Source of the DNA: Clostridia bacterium | Lineage (GTDB): Bacteria; Bacillota; Clostridia; TANB77; CAG-508 | Length of the DNA: 46,878 nucleotides | Direction of reading: 5' to 3' | Assembly: GCA_017479865.1 (NCBI GenBank) | Contig: JAFVBS010000006.1 | Location: forward strand, 1 to 46,878 | Shown: positions 23,313-32,164 of the stretch, piece by piece | How the letters are laid out: each line of letters begins with the position of its first letter | Numbering within the stretch: the first letter of the stretch is position 1 | The notes under the pieces: model-generated | Told to the model about the DNA's origin: nothing | Database searches by the model: none | The model's input: only the letters and a program-made list of their open reading frames with translations | Made by a program: the position numbers and the translations under genes

Positions 23313-23867
23313 ATGTTAATTAAATATAGCCTGTTAGCGCTTTCCACTAGTATCGACTCTATTGGAATTGGAATTGCTTATGGGCTTCGAAATATCAAAA
23401 TTTCAAGAAGAGCAACCGTCATTTTATTTGCAATTGCATTAATAGTGAGCACTTTAGCAATTGCCATAGGAAATATCATTCATCAAATATTGCCTGGAAA
23501 CATTACCAGTTGGCTTGGTGGTGGATTTCTCGTCTTAATGGGCATTATTTTACTATTACAATCAATGAAAGAACCTAATAGCTATGATGTAGATAATTCA
23601 AAACAAATTGACAGCAAAGAGGCTATCTCTCTTGGAATTGCACTGTCATTAGATTCGTTTAGCATAGGCATTGGAACTGGGGTGGTAGGAGAAAACATCA
23701 TTTGGATTTTTCCTATTCTAGTTGCTATTTTTCAAATTGTTTTTCTAAAGCTAGGAGGTTTGATAGGAAATAAGTTAACCAAAATTTCTCATTTGCCAAG
23801 TAGCATTTGGAACATTCTAGCAGCAATTTTACTGATTATTATTGGAATTGTTTCGTTTTTTTCTTGA
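23313..23867 (+). CDS. ytaF: YtaF-like sporulation membrane protein (MntP/LysE-like fold)
   Basis: 184 aa, almost entirely hydrophobic, with about six membrane segments arranged as two similar halves. Each half has an acidic motif: STSIDSIGIGIAYG near the N-terminus and SLSLDSFSIGIG-like (ALSLDSFSIGIGTG) in the middle. This is the MntP/YtaF architecture, and the GLRNIKIS stretch fits YtaF. YtaF is known as a sporulation membrane protein of unclear role; manganese efflux by an MntP relative is the alternative. I chose ATG 23313 because GAGGTG sits seven bases before it; the in-frame GTG at 23304 lies inside that ribosome binding site. Confidence 0.72.
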   Translation: MLIKYSLLALSTSIDSIGIGIAYGLRNIKISRRATVILFAIALIVSTLAIAIGNIIHQILPGNITSWLGGGFLVLMGIILLLQSMKEPNSYDVDNSKQIDSKEAISLGIALSLDSFSIGIGTGVVGENIIWIFPILVAIFQIVFLKLGGLIGNKLTKISHLPSSIWNILAAILLIIIGIVSFFS

Positions 23868-23912
23868 TTATTTCCTCTTCTTATGGCATAATAATATCAA
23901 AGGGGGAAACGT

Positions 23913-25619
23913 ATGAAAAAAGTATTCAAAATATTCTTTTTATTTGTATTCTGTTTCATTGCTATTACAATTAGCAAAACAGCACAAGCAAATTCTATTA
24001 GTAAAATCTCAATGGATATTTATATAGATAATAATGGAAATGCTACTGTCACTGAAGTTTGGAATTGTAGTGTCAATCAAGGATCAGAGGTGTATCACCC
24101 ATATTATAACCTAGGAACTTCAAAAATTAGCAATCTGACGGTTTCTGAAGGAAGCAAGGCTTATACGACGTTAAGCTCGTGGAAGACTTCTGGAAATTTA
24201 TCTAGTAAAGCATATAAATGCGGTATCAACGAAATTTCAAATGGAGTGGAACTGTGTTGGGGCATTAGTGAATACGGAAGTCATACTTATACTGTGAAAT
24301 ATAACATTTCTAATTTTGTTTCATCATTAGCGGATTCTCAAATGATTTACTGGACCCTCATTCCTTATGATTTTTCTTCTTCTATTGGCAATGCATATAT
24401 TAAAATTTATACTGATTTTAAAATAAGTAGTACTACTGATGTGTGGGGCTATGGTAATTATGGCGGAACTGCTTATGTATATGATGGTTACATTGAAATG
24501 CAATCAGATGGTAGATTAAGTACGGATGAATATATGACAATTCTTGTCAAATTTCCAAAAGGAACTTTCAATACTGCTAACACCATTGACCAGGAGTTTT
24601 CATACTACTACAATATGGCACAAGAAGGAGCAACAGCTTACAAAGAGAACTCAAATACATTTGTGAATATTATTTTTGATATTCTAGAATTTTTACTTCG
24701 TTTATTACCTTTTATTATTTTTTCCATTATTGGTATTGTTGCAGGAAATGCCAACAAATTTGATTATGGACCTGAAGGCAGAAAATTTTCGAAAGAGACG
24801 CCATATTTTCGAGATATTCCTTGCCAAGGAAATTTACTTAGAGCCTACTATATTGCATTTCAATATGGCATCATTAACAATAAAACAGATTTATTTGGTG
24901 CCATTATATTAAAGTGGCTAAAGGAATCTTTCATTAGAATTGAGCAAAAAGAAGCAGGAACCATCTTTAAAAAAGAAAATGCTGTTATCATTTTGAATGA
25001 AACAAATCCAGCTATGATAGCAGATATGCATGAAAGAAAATTATTTAACATGCTTTATGAGGCAAGCGCTGATGGTATTTTAGAAAATAAAGAATTTGAA
25101 AAATGGTGTAAAAAGAGTTATTCTAAGGTACTTTCTTGGTTTGATGATATTATTACAGAACAGAAAAATGCCTTGATTCGAGAGGGACTCATTCAAATAG
25201 AGGAAAAAAGAAAAGTATTCAAATCAAAAACATATCATATGACACCAAACTTAAGAAAAGAAGCAGAAGAAATTTATGGGTTAAAACGTTACTTACTAGA
25301 CTATACATTGATTCCAGATAGAGAAGCGATAGAAGTTCGTTTATTTGAAGAATATCTAATTTTTGCACAAATGCTGGGCATTGCAAAACAAGTCGCAAAA
25401 GAATTCAAGGACTTATATCCAGAGATAATTGAACAATCTCACTATACTTCTTATGATTACATTATGTTTGTTCATATGTCCTCCAATCATGGAATGTCTA
25501 CAGCCAATAGTGCCAAAGCAAGAGCAGAAAGCTATTCGTCCGGTGGAGGAGGATTTTCTTCTGGCGGAGGAGGTGGTGGCTCCTTCGGTGGAGGAGGCGG
25601 AGGCGGCGGCTTCCGTTAA
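23913..25619 (+). CDS. DUF2207-type membrane protein with Gly-rich C-terminus
   Basis: 568 aa with a signal peptide (1-26, ending TAQA), an extracellular beta-rich domain (about 30-220) of the DUF2207 type, a membrane segment (about 250-275), a cytoplasmic part with winged-helix-like stretches, and a tail of Ser and Gly runs ending GGGGFR. Proteins of this kind are usually encoded next to lemA, as here (25724). The function is unknown; the pairing suggests a membrane complex. The ribosome binding site AAGGGGG is strong. Repeat copy F begins six bases after the stop. Confidence 0.8.
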   Translation: MKKVFKIFFLFVFCFIAITISKTAQANSISKISMDIYIDNNGNATVTEVWNCSVNQGSEVYHPYYNLGTSKISNLTVSEGSKAYTTLSSWKTSGNLSSKAYKCGINEISNGVELCWGISEYGSHTYTVKYNISNFVSSLADSQMIYWTLIPYDFSSSIGNAYIKIYTDFKISSTTDVWGYGNYGGTAYVYDGYIEMQSDGRLSTDEYMTILVKFPKGTFNTANTIDQEFSYYYNMAQEGATAYKENSNTFVNIIFDILEFLLRLLPFIIFSIIGIVAGNANKFDYGPEGRKFSKETPYFRDIPCQGNLLRAYYIAFQYGIINNKTDLFGAIILKWLKESFIRIEQKEAGTIFKKENAVIILNETNPAMIADMHERKLFNMLYEASADGILENKEFEKWCKKSYSKVLSWFDDIITEQKNALIREGLIQIEEKRKVFKSKTYHMTPNLRKEAEEIYGLKRYLLDYTLIPDREAIEVRLFEEYLIFAQMLGIAKQVAKEFKDLYPEIIEQSHYTSYDYIMFVHMSSNHGMSTANSAKARAESYSSGGGGFSSGGGGGGSFGGGGGGGGFR

Positions 25620-25624
25620 AGCTC

Positions 25625-25659
25625 AACCTTCTTTTGGAAGGTGTCCCTGAAAGAAGGTG
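25625..25659 (+). repeat. REP-like element copy F
   Basis: A full-length copy with two changes in the right arm (GAAAGAAGGTG). A short extra GAAAGAAGGT follows directly, so the right arm is partly duplicated. It lies between the DUF2207 gene and the lemA promoter. Confidence 0.88.
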
Positions 25660-25670
25660 AAAGAAGGTAC

Positions 25671-25699
25671 TTGTCAATATGATTTTAATATGTTAATAT
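25671..25699 (+). promoter_or_regulatory. Sigma-A promoter of lemA
   Basis: TTGTCA (25671-25676), 17-bp spacer, TAATAT (25694-25699), so lemA can be transcribed apart from the DUF2207 gene. Confidence 0.65.
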
Positions 25700-25723
25700 A
25701 ATGTTAAATGAAAAAGGAGGAAT

Positions 25724-26296
25724 TTGATTATGCAAGTATTTTTAATTATTTTAGCTATTGTTATTCTAGTTGCAATATGGGTGATTAGCGTTTACAACAA
25801 CTTAGTCAAAGCAAGACAAAAAGTAAAAAATTCATGGAGTCAAATTGAAGTCCAATTACAAAGAAGATTTGACTTAATTCCAAACTTGGTAGAAACGGTA
25901 AAGGGTTACATGTCTCATGAATCAGGCGTATTAGAAAAAGTAACAGCGCTTCGTAGCTCTTGGGCAAATGCTAGTGATGTTTCAGAAAAGGTGAAATTAG
26001 ATAATGAATTATCTGGTACCTTAAAAACGATTATGGCTGTTTCTGAAAATTATCCAGAATTAAAAGCAAATCAAAACTTTGCAGATTTACAAAATACTTT
26101 AAAAGAAACAGAAAACAAAATTTCTTTTTCAAGACAATTCTACAATGACACTGTTACAAGATACAATACTGGGTTAGAAACATTTCCAAACAATCTTGTG
26201 GCTTCATCATTTAACTTCAAACCAGAACCATTATTCAATGTAGAAAGTGAAGAAGCTAGAAAGAATGTCAAAGTTGATTTTAATAATGAAAAATAA
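25724..26296 (+). CDS. lemA: LemA family protein
   Basis: 190 aa: one N-terminal membrane segment (about 3-22) followed by an all-helical LemA domain with the diagnostic YNNLVKARQKVKNSWSQIEV start, RRFDLIPNLVETVKGYMSHE, and FSRQFYND near the end. The family is widespread, has no settled molecular role, and commonly pairs with DUF2207 proteins. The ribosome binding site AAAAAGGAGG is strong. A good terminator follows. Confidence 0.93.
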   Translation: MIMQVFLIILAIVILVAIWVISVYNNLVKARQKVKNSWSQIEVQLQRRFDLIPNLVETVKGYMSHESGVLEKVTALRSSWANASDVSEKVKLDNELSGTLKTIMAVSENYPELKANQNFADLQNTLKETENKISFSRQFYNDTVTRYNTGLETFPNNLVASSFNFKPEPLFNVESEEARKNVKVDFNNEK

Positions 26297-26300
26297 AGCC

Positions 26301-26335
26301 AAAAAATCCAGCTCAAAATAAGAGCTGGATTTTTT
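26301..26335 (+). terminator. Terminator after lemA
   Basis: AAAAAATCCAGCTC and GAGCTGGATTTTTT form a 14-bp stem with a 7-nt loop ending in T6. Confidence 0.9.
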
Positions 26336-26400
26336 ATGCATAAAAATAAGACAAGCATCATATATTGAAAAAGAACTAAGAAACAAAGGAGGAACAATAT

Positions 26401-29058
26401 ATGATGTGGCATACATTATCCATTCCTGAGGTGGAAAAAGGCCTTCATACTAATATACAAAGGGGGCTTACCGACAAACAGGTGGAAGAACGAAAGCAAA
26501 AATATGGACTCAATGAATTAGAAGGACAGAAAAAAGAAAATCTATTCATCCGATTTTTAAAGCAATTTAATGATTTTATGATTATCATTCTATTAATTGC
26601 TTCAGTTGTTTCTGCCATTGTGGCAAGAGTAGAAGGAAGCAACGATTACTTTGACTCCATCATTATTATTGCCATTGTTGTTTTTAATGCCATTATGGGA
26701 TTAGTGCAAGAATCAAGAGCAGAAAAATCGTTAGAGGCATTGAAAAAAATGTCTGAACCTACCTGTCAAGTAAAACGAAATGGTAAAATAGAAATCGTCA
26801 AGAGCGAAGAGCTTGTTCCGGGTGACATTGTGCTTTTAGAGGCGGGCAATTATGTACCAGCAGATTGCAGGTTGATTGAAAGCGTACATTTAAAAATAGA
26901 AGAGTCAAGCTTAACAGGAGAGACAGTGCCTGTGTTAAAAGAGGCAACGGCGAGACTACAACAAAATACAGCATTAGGGGATACCGTTAATATGGCATTT
27001 TCTACTACCGTCGTGGTAAATGGACATGCTGAAGCAATTATAACGGAAACAGGCATGAATACGAAAGTGGGAAAAATTGCAAAACTTATCATTAGCAATG
27101 AGGCTCCAGAAACACCACTTCAAAAAAAGTTGGGACAAGTGGGAAAAAGTTTAGGAATTGGCTGTTTAGCAATTTGTGTGTTAATCTTTTTGATAGGACT
27201 TATCAAACGAATTGAACCAATAGAAATGTTTATGACATCAGTAGGGCTAGCGGTTGCTGCTATTCCTGAGGGACTACCTGCTATTGTGACCATTATGCTT
27301 TCTATTGGTGTGACAAAAATGGCAAGAAAAAATAGCATTATTCGTAAATTGCCAGCAGTAGAAACTTTAGGTAGTAGTAGCGTGATTTGTTCTGATAAAA
27401 CAGGAACCCTTACACAAAATAAGATGCAAGTGATGAAAGTAGTAACAACAGAAGCACTTAATCCCTCACAAGAAAAATGGGTATTGTCGTTAGCTTCCAT
27501 GTGCACTGATGTACAAGAAGAAGTATCACAAGGAAAAGTAAATTTTTTAGGAGAGCCAACTGAAGTAGCTATTGTAGAAAAATTATCACAGCTAGGAGAG
27601 AGTAAAACAGCTTTATACCAAACAATGAACAGAATTAGCGACATTCCTTTTGATTCTAACAGAAAAATGATGACTACCATTCATGAAAGACAGGGCAAAT
27701 ATTTAGTCATTACCAAAGGTGCACCAGATGTTTTATTAAAAAGATGCCAAAACATCAATGAAAACGGAAAAACAGTGCCATTATCTTCTCAAAAGTTATG
27801 GCAAATAGAAGAGCAAAATAATCAAATGGCAGAAGCGGCACTTAGAGTACTAGCAGTGGCATATAGCGAAATACAGCAATTACCGCAAGAAATTAACTCT
27901 GACACATTAGAGCAAAATTTAACTTTTGCAGGATTAATTGGGATGATGGATCCTCCAAGAGAAGGTGTGAAAGAAGCGGTAAAAACTTGTCAAAATGCTG
28001 GAATTAAAATAGTGATGATTACGGGAGACCATATTGCAACTGCAAAAGCCATTGCCAAAGACTTAGGAATTTTAAGAAAGAATGACTTAGCGATTACAGG
28101 AGAAGAGTTAGACAAAATTTCTGACAATACGCTGAAAAAAGAAATTATGCGTTATAGTGTTTTTGCTAGGGTAACACCAGAGCATAAAGTAAGAATTGTC
28201 AACAGTTTTCAGGCTACAGGAGCGGTAGTGGCTATGACAGGAGATGGGGTAAATGATGCACCTGCCCTAAAAAATGCTGATATTGGTATTGCCATGGGAA
28301 AAAACGGCACAGATGTGGCAAAGAATGCAGCCGATATGGTGTTAACAGATGATAATTTTGTGACCATTGTAGAAGCAGTGAAACAAGGAAGAAATATTTT
28401 TGAAAACATTCGTAAGGCAGTCCATTTTTTGATTGCTACTAACATTGGCGAAATTGTCACAATCTTTCTAGGACTATTATTAGGACTAAAATCACCACTC
28501 CTTGCTATTCAACTCTTGTGGGTAAACTTGGTAACAGACTCGCTTCCAGCTATTGCACTTGGACTAGAACCACCGGATAAAGACATCATGAATCGAAGAC
28601 CAAGAGAGGCCCAAAAAGGAATTTTTGCAGATGGATTATGGGGCAAAATTTTCGCAGAGGGAACGATGTTAGGTGTTTTGACATTACTTGCATTTAGTCT
28701 TGGAAATAAATTTTATGGACTAGAAGTAGGAAGATCAATGGCATTTCTATCATTAGGTATTTTGGAATTAGTTCATAGCTTTAATATAAAAAGCGAGGAG
28801 TCCATTTTTAGAGTGGGAATTTTCAGCAACAAATATCTCATAGGAGCTTTTACTCTAGGAGTTCTTCTACAAATAGGTGTAGTAGTAATTCCGCCAATTG
28901 CAAGCTTATTTAAGTTAGTGCCGTTGACAGGAACACAATGGCTCATGACAGCAGGAATTTCTATTTCACCACTCATTATTATGGAATTGCAGAAAAAGAT
29001 AAATGAGGTTAGATTTGGAAAAGTGATATATGAGAAAAAAATAAAAGTCAACATTTAA
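26401..29058 (+). CDS. Calcium-type P2A cation-transporting ATPase
   Basis: Pumps cations, most likely Ca2+, out of the cell at the cost of ATP. In order: N-terminal cation ATPase domain, actuator loop LTGET (171-175), M4 ion-site PEGLP (289-293), phosphorylated Asp332 in SDKTGTLTQ, nucleotide-binding KGAPD, hinge MITGDH, TGDGVNDAPAL, M5 TNIGE and M6 NLVTDSLPA, the last three groups matching SERCA/PMCA-type Ca2+ sites. Length is 885 aa. Two ATGs are adjacent (26401 and 26404); GGAGG suits either. It is a single gene, with no regulator nearby. Ion choice rests on family motifs. Confidence 0.92.
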   Translation: MMWHTLSIPEVEKGLHTNIQRGLTDKQVEERKQKYGLNELEGQKKENLFIRFLKQFNDFMIIILLIASVVSAIVARVEGSNDYFDSIIIIAIVVFNAIMGLVQESRAEKSLEALKKMSEPTCQVKRNGKIEIVKSEELVPGDIVLLEAGNYVPADCRLIESVHLKIEESSLTGETVPVLKEATARLQQNTALGDTVNMAFSTTVVVNGHAEAIITETGMNTKVGKIAKLIISNEAPETPLQKKLGQVGKSLGIGCLAICVLIFLIGLIKRIEPIEMFMTSVGLAVAAIPEGLPAIVTIMLSIGVTKMARKNSIIRKLPAVETLGSSSVICSDKTGTLTQNKMQVMKVVTTEALNPSQEKWVLSLASMCTDVQEEVSQGKVNFLGEPTEVAIVEKLSQLGESKTALYQTMNRISDIPFDSNRKMMTTIHERQGKYLVITKGAPDVLLKRCQNINENGKTVPLSSQKLWQIEEQNNQMAEAALRVLAVAYSEIQQLPQEINSDTLEQNLTFAGLIGMMDPPREGVKEAVKTCQNAGIKIVMITGDHIATAKAIAKDLGILRKNDLAITGEELDKISDNTLKKEIMRYSVFARVTPEHKVRIVNSFQATGAVVAMTGDGVNDAPALKNADIGIAMGKNGTDVAKNAADMVLTDDNFVTIVEAVKQGRNIFENIRKAVHFLIATNIGEIVTIFLGLLLGLKSPLLAIQLLWVNLVTDSLPAIALGLEPPDKDIMNRRPREAQKGIFADGLWGKIFAEGTMLGVLTLLAFSLGNKFYGLEVGRSMAFLSLGILELVHSFNIKSEESIFRVGIFSNKYLIGAFTLGVLLQIGVVVIPPIASLFKLVPLTGTQWLMTAGISISPLIIMELQKKINEVRFGKVIYEKKIKVNI

Positions 29059-29177
29059 AAACAAAGAAAAAACGTAAAAACAGAAGAAAAAACGAGAAAA
29101 ACATACATAAAACAAAATTCTAACATCCTTTAAATTTACATAACTTGATATTTTTGCTTGAAACAGGTATAAGTTAT

Positions 29178-29206
29178 TTGAAATTGCGTAAAATATATGG
29201 TATAAT
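29178..29206 (+). promoter_or_regulatory. Sigma-A promoter of the M23 peptidase gene
   Basis: TTGAAA (29178-29183), 17-bp spacer, TATAAT (29201-29206). Transcription would begin near 29213, which rules out the upstream TTG at 29212 as the start codon. Confidence 0.75.
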
Positions 29207-29235
29207 TAAACTTGTCGCGTAGCAAAAAAAGGAGT

Positions 29236-30195
29236 GTGAAGTTTATTTTTAACAGACGAATTAAATACTACACGAAAGAAACAATCAAATGGGTAAAATT
29301 AATTGCAATTGCCTTATTGATTATCATGGCAATGATATTTGTCAAGTATAAAATGGCATATCAAGTAACTTTAAATGGAGAACAAATTGGATATATTGCC
29401 AACCAAAAAGATTTAGAAAATACAATACAAAAAATGTTAAATCACAAGGAAGAAAATGTTGCTTTTGTTGACATAGAAGTTCTTCCAAAATATCAATTAA
29501 TGCTAGTCAATCATGATACTACTTTCAATGAGGAGGAGGTAGTAGCAAAGGTAAAAGAAACTAGCAAAGTAACCTATAAGCTTTATGCAGTTACCCTAGA
29601 TGGTGAAGAAAAATCAATTGTTAATTCACTAGAGGAAGCAGAACAGGTTGTAACAGATATGAAAGAAAAATATGAAGAAAAAGTTCAATTTACCATCGGA
29701 ATTCATGAAGTTTATACTGAAACACCAGAAAATTATGAAACAGTTAGCATCAAAGTGGCAGAAACAGAGGTCTCGGAAAAGTTACAAGCAATTGAAGATG
29801 CTTCTGTCAATGGCGTATATTTAGCACAAAAACCAATTTCAGGAATTATCACTTCCAGATTTGGAAGCAGAGAAAGTATTCGTAGCTATGCACATACAGG
29901 ATTAGATATTGCAGCACCTTATGGAACAGATATCAAGGCTGCAGCAACAGGTACTGTAAAGTGGGCAGGCGATAAAGGAAGCTACGGAAATTTAGTAATT
30001 GTAGACTGTGGAAATGGTGTGGAAATATATTATGGCCACTGTAGCAAGTTATATGTAACAAAAGGTCAAACCGTAACAGCAGGAGATGTGATTGCAGCAG
30101 TTGGTTCAACTGGACATTCTACAGGAAACCATTTACACTTTGAAATTCGTGTCAATGGCTCGCAAGTAAATCCACAAAATTATATTTATCATTAA
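29236..30195 (+). CDS. Membrane-anchored M23 (LytM-type) peptidoglycan endopeptidase
   Basis: A zinc endopeptidase that cuts cell-wall peptides. It has one N-terminal membrane segment, a linker domain of about 150 residues, and a C-terminal M23 domain with the metal ligands in HTGLDIA and HLHFEIRVNG; the GxxxYGN-type strand precedes. The start is uncertain. A strong GGAG lies at 29231-29234 but the only GTG in frame (29236) is almost touching it; ATT at 29245 would be at normal distance, a rare but known start codon. I list GTG 29236. The open frame itself begins at TTG 29212, which is at or before the transcription start. A terminator follows. Confidence 0.85.
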   Translation: MKFIFNRRIKYYTKETIKWVKLIAIALLIIMAMIFVKYKMAYQVTLNGEQIGYIANQKDLENTIQKMLNHKEENVAFVDIEVLPKYQLMLVNHDTTFNEEEVVAKVKETSKVTYKLYAVTLDGEEKSIVNSLEEAEQVVTDMKEKYEEKVQFTIGIHEVYTETPENYETVSIKVAETEVSEKLQAIEDASVNGVYLAQKPISGIITSRFGSRESIRSYAHTGLDIAAPYGTDIKAAATGTVKWAGDKGSYGNLVIVDCGNGVEIYYGHCSKLYVTKGQTVTAGDVIAAVGSTGHSTGNHLHFEIRVNGSQVNPQNYIYH

Positions 30196-30199
30196 AACG

Positions 30200-30248
30200 A
30201 ATTTAAGAAAATGCAATCCATTTTATGGACACATTTTCTTAAATTTTT
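30200..30248 (+). terminator. Terminator after the M23 peptidase gene
   Basis: AATTTAAGAAAATG pairs with CATTTTCTTAAATT, 14 bp, followed by T-rich sequence. Confidence 0.8.
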
Positions 30249-30325
30249 ATGGGATAAAAAATATTTGCCAACTTGTCACCTGAAGTTCACAAAAAGGACA
30301 AAATTGATTAGTATATTATACATGT

Positions 30326-30417
30326 AGTCAATAAAAGTTACTCCATTATTGACTAACAAAAAGTAAAACATCCCCTTTTATTTTCAAAAGTAGCCAGAAG
30401 AGAATGGCTACTTTTTT
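30326..30417 (+). other. Two hairpins, the second a terminator; possible short RNA
   Basis: AGTCAATAA/TTATTGACT (30326-30354) is a perfect 9-bp hairpin. AAAAGTAGCCA/TGGCTACTTTT (30386-30417) is a terminator ending in T6. They fill the 285-base gap after the M23 gene and could belong to a small RNA or to a leader attenuator of the Cys-rich gene at 30481. I see no clear promoter. Confidence 0.45.
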
Positions 30418-30480
30418 CTTAGCCTTTTTATGCATATATTTCTTTATTTGAATCATAATACTTAAGTAGAGGTGGTTTTC

Positions 30481-30621
30481 TTGACAAATATTAATTGTTG
30501 CGAGGATTGTATTTATCAAAAAGATGGAAAATGTTGTTTTGAACATATTAATCATCAAAAAATCTCTTTTCATCCTGATTGCGCGTATTTTGTAAAAGGA
30601 AAGAAATTCAAAAGTGAATAA
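30481..30621 (+). CDS. Cys-rich 46-aa protein of a small clostridial family
   Basis: Begins with TTG, seven bases after GAGGTGG. The cysteines form an N-terminal cluster (CCEDC, then CC after eight residues) and a later single Cys (HPDCAYF), a pattern that suggests metal binding. Similar tiny proteins in Clostridia are sometimes labelled hydroxymyristoyl-ACP dehydratase, a name with no support in the sequence. No function can be given. The strong ribosome binding site and the ordered Cys spacing argue that it is real. Confidence 0.6.
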   Translation: MTNINCCEDCIYQKDGKCCFEHINHQKISFHPDCAYFVKGKKFKSE

Positions 30622-30738
30622 TTTTGCAAGTAGTATTTTTCAAAAAAGCAACAAATTTTTCACATTTTTTTCACAAACCTATTGTATGATAACCTTGTTT
30701 TAGGATATGATATGAATAATAAAATTTGGAGGTACAAA

Positions 30739-32016
30739 ATGGAAGAAAATAATCATTCTAATCAAGAGTTTAAAAATGTAAATCCCGTAAAGGCAGAAAC
30801 TACATACAGAGATTTTCAAACTGTCAATCAAAAGGCAAAATCTGGACCAGGTTTTGGAAAAACGGTTGTATTACCTTTTTTATGTGGTGCACTTGGCACC
30901 GTAATTGTGATTGGAACCTGCGTAAATGTGCCTAATATCAAAAATGCAATTTTACAACAATTAATCACTAATGACACAGCTAGCGCTAGCAATGAAACAG
31001 GTACATCTAATACAACACAGCAAATCAATACTCAGCTTATTTCTTTACAGGGATATTCTGATACAGCGATTGCTGTTGCAAATAAAGTGCGTCCTTCAAT
31101 CGTTGGTATTACTGTAGAATATTCTGTAAATTCAATTTTTAATAGAACTACTTCTACTGCTACCGCAATGGGCTCTGGAATTATTATTAGCGAAGATGGA
31201 TACATTTTAACAAACAACCACGTAGTGAATTCTAGTAGCTCTTCTTCTAATTCTTTTTATGAAATTGGAAAGGCAAATAAGGTAACAGTGAAATTATACA
31301 ATGATGATCAAGAGTATGAAGGAGAAATTATTGGAACAGATAGTCAAACAGATTTAGCGGTTATTAAAATTAATAAAGCTGGGTTAACCCCAGCTGAGTT
31401 AGGAGATTCATCCTCTGTACAAGTAGGTGAATTTACAATGGCAATTGGTAATCCTTTAGGATTAGAAAATAGTGTTACTGCTGGAATTGTGAGCGCAGTA
31501 AATAGAGAGGTAACTGATGAAGAAGGCAATAAATATACTGCTATTCAAACAGACGCTGCTATCAACTCGGGAAATAGTGGTGGTGCTTTGGTAAACAGTA
31601 AAGGGCAAGTTATTGGAGTTAATACTTTAAAATTATCTGGTACTGGAGTAGAAGGAGTTGGATTTGCTATTCCAATTAATGATACAAAGAGCATTTATGA
31701 ACAACTAATTCAATATAGCAAAGTCAAAAGACCATATATTGGAATTGGAGGAATCGATCTAGATCAAAGAACTGCTGACGTAAATAAACTAGTGGTAGGC
31801 ATTTATATTAAAAATGTTGTAGATTTCTCTGCTGCTGAAAAAGCGGGTCTAAAAGTTGGAGATGTGATTATTGAGGCAGATGGCAATAAAATTACTACTA
31901 TGGATGAATTAAATGCATTAAAAAATAAAAAATCAATTGGTGATACAATGAAATTAAAAGTATATCGTGATGGAAAAGAAAAAGAAGTAACAGTTACATT
32001 ACAAGAACAACCATAA
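30739..32016 (+). CDS. htrA: HtrA/DegP-type serine protease with PDZ domain
   Basis: A membrane-anchored protease for misfolded exported proteins. From the chosen start it has 425 aa: a charged cytoplasmic N-terminus, one membrane segment (about 42-62), a Ser/Thr-rich linker, a trypsin-like domain with the triad His161 (TNNHVV), Asp205 (TDLAV) and Ser280 (GNSGGAL), and a C-terminal PDZ domain (VGDVIIEADGNKI). I chose ATG 30739 because TTGGAGGT precedes it by five bases; the frame is open further upstream but without a ribosome binding site. A terminator follows at 32082. Confidence 0.93.
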   Translation: MEENNHSNQEFKNVNPVKAETTYRDFQTVNQKAKSGPGFGKTVVLPFLCGALGTVIVIGTCVNVPNIKNAILQQLITNDTASASNETGTSNTTQQINTQLISLQGYSDTAIAVANKVRPSIVGITVEYSVNSIFNRTTSTATAMGSGIIISEDGYILTNNHVVNSSSSSSNSFYEIGKANKVTVKLYNDDQEYEGEIIGTDSQTDLAVIKINKAGLTPAELGDSSSVQVGEFTMAIGNPLGLENSVTAGIVSAVNREVTDEEGNKYTAIQTDAAINSGNSGGALVNSKGQVIGVNTLKLSGTGVEGVGFAIPINDTKSIYEQLIQYSKVKRPYIGIGGIDLDQRTADVNKLVVGIYIKNVVDFSAAEKAGLKVGDVIIEADGNKITTMDELNALKNKKSIGDTMKLKVYRDGKEKEVTVTLQEQP

Positions 32017-32019
32017 TAA

Positions 32020-32050
32020 GGAACAATGGAACGGAGATTTTGTTCTACAA
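32020..32050 (+). repeat. Short dispersed sequence, copy 1
   Basis: GGAACAATGG followed by GATTTTGT is shared with 39522-39550 at about 22 of 27 positions. GAACAA and TTGTTC can pair. The second copy lies in the pheS leader. Confidence 0.35.
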
Positions 32051-32081
32051 GTTGTTAAAAGGAGAATAATTAAAAAATGTC

Positions 32082-32122
32082 AAAAGGGGATATCTTCTAA
32101 AAAGCAAGAGTGTCCCCTTTTT
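32082..32122 (+). terminator. Terminator after htrA
   Basis: AAAAGGGGA pairs with TCCCCTTTT, followed by TT. Confidence 0.8.
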
Positions 32123-32164
32123 GGTATACAAGATACTAAGAATTTTACGATTTGAGGCGCAAGG

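Noticed and set aside
23313..23867. Call as manganese exporter MntP
   Set aside because: The motif spacing and GLRNIKIS fit YtaF better; MntP is kept only as an alternative.
10500..25659. Reading the 35-bp repeats as simple rho-independent terminators
   Set aside because: They lack a downstream T-run, one lies in a 5' leader, and their loop sequence is conserved, which terminators do not require.
32075..32098. Six-residue ORF (MSKGDIF) after htrA
   Set aside because: It coincides with the left arm of the terminator and its ribosome binding site is too far away.
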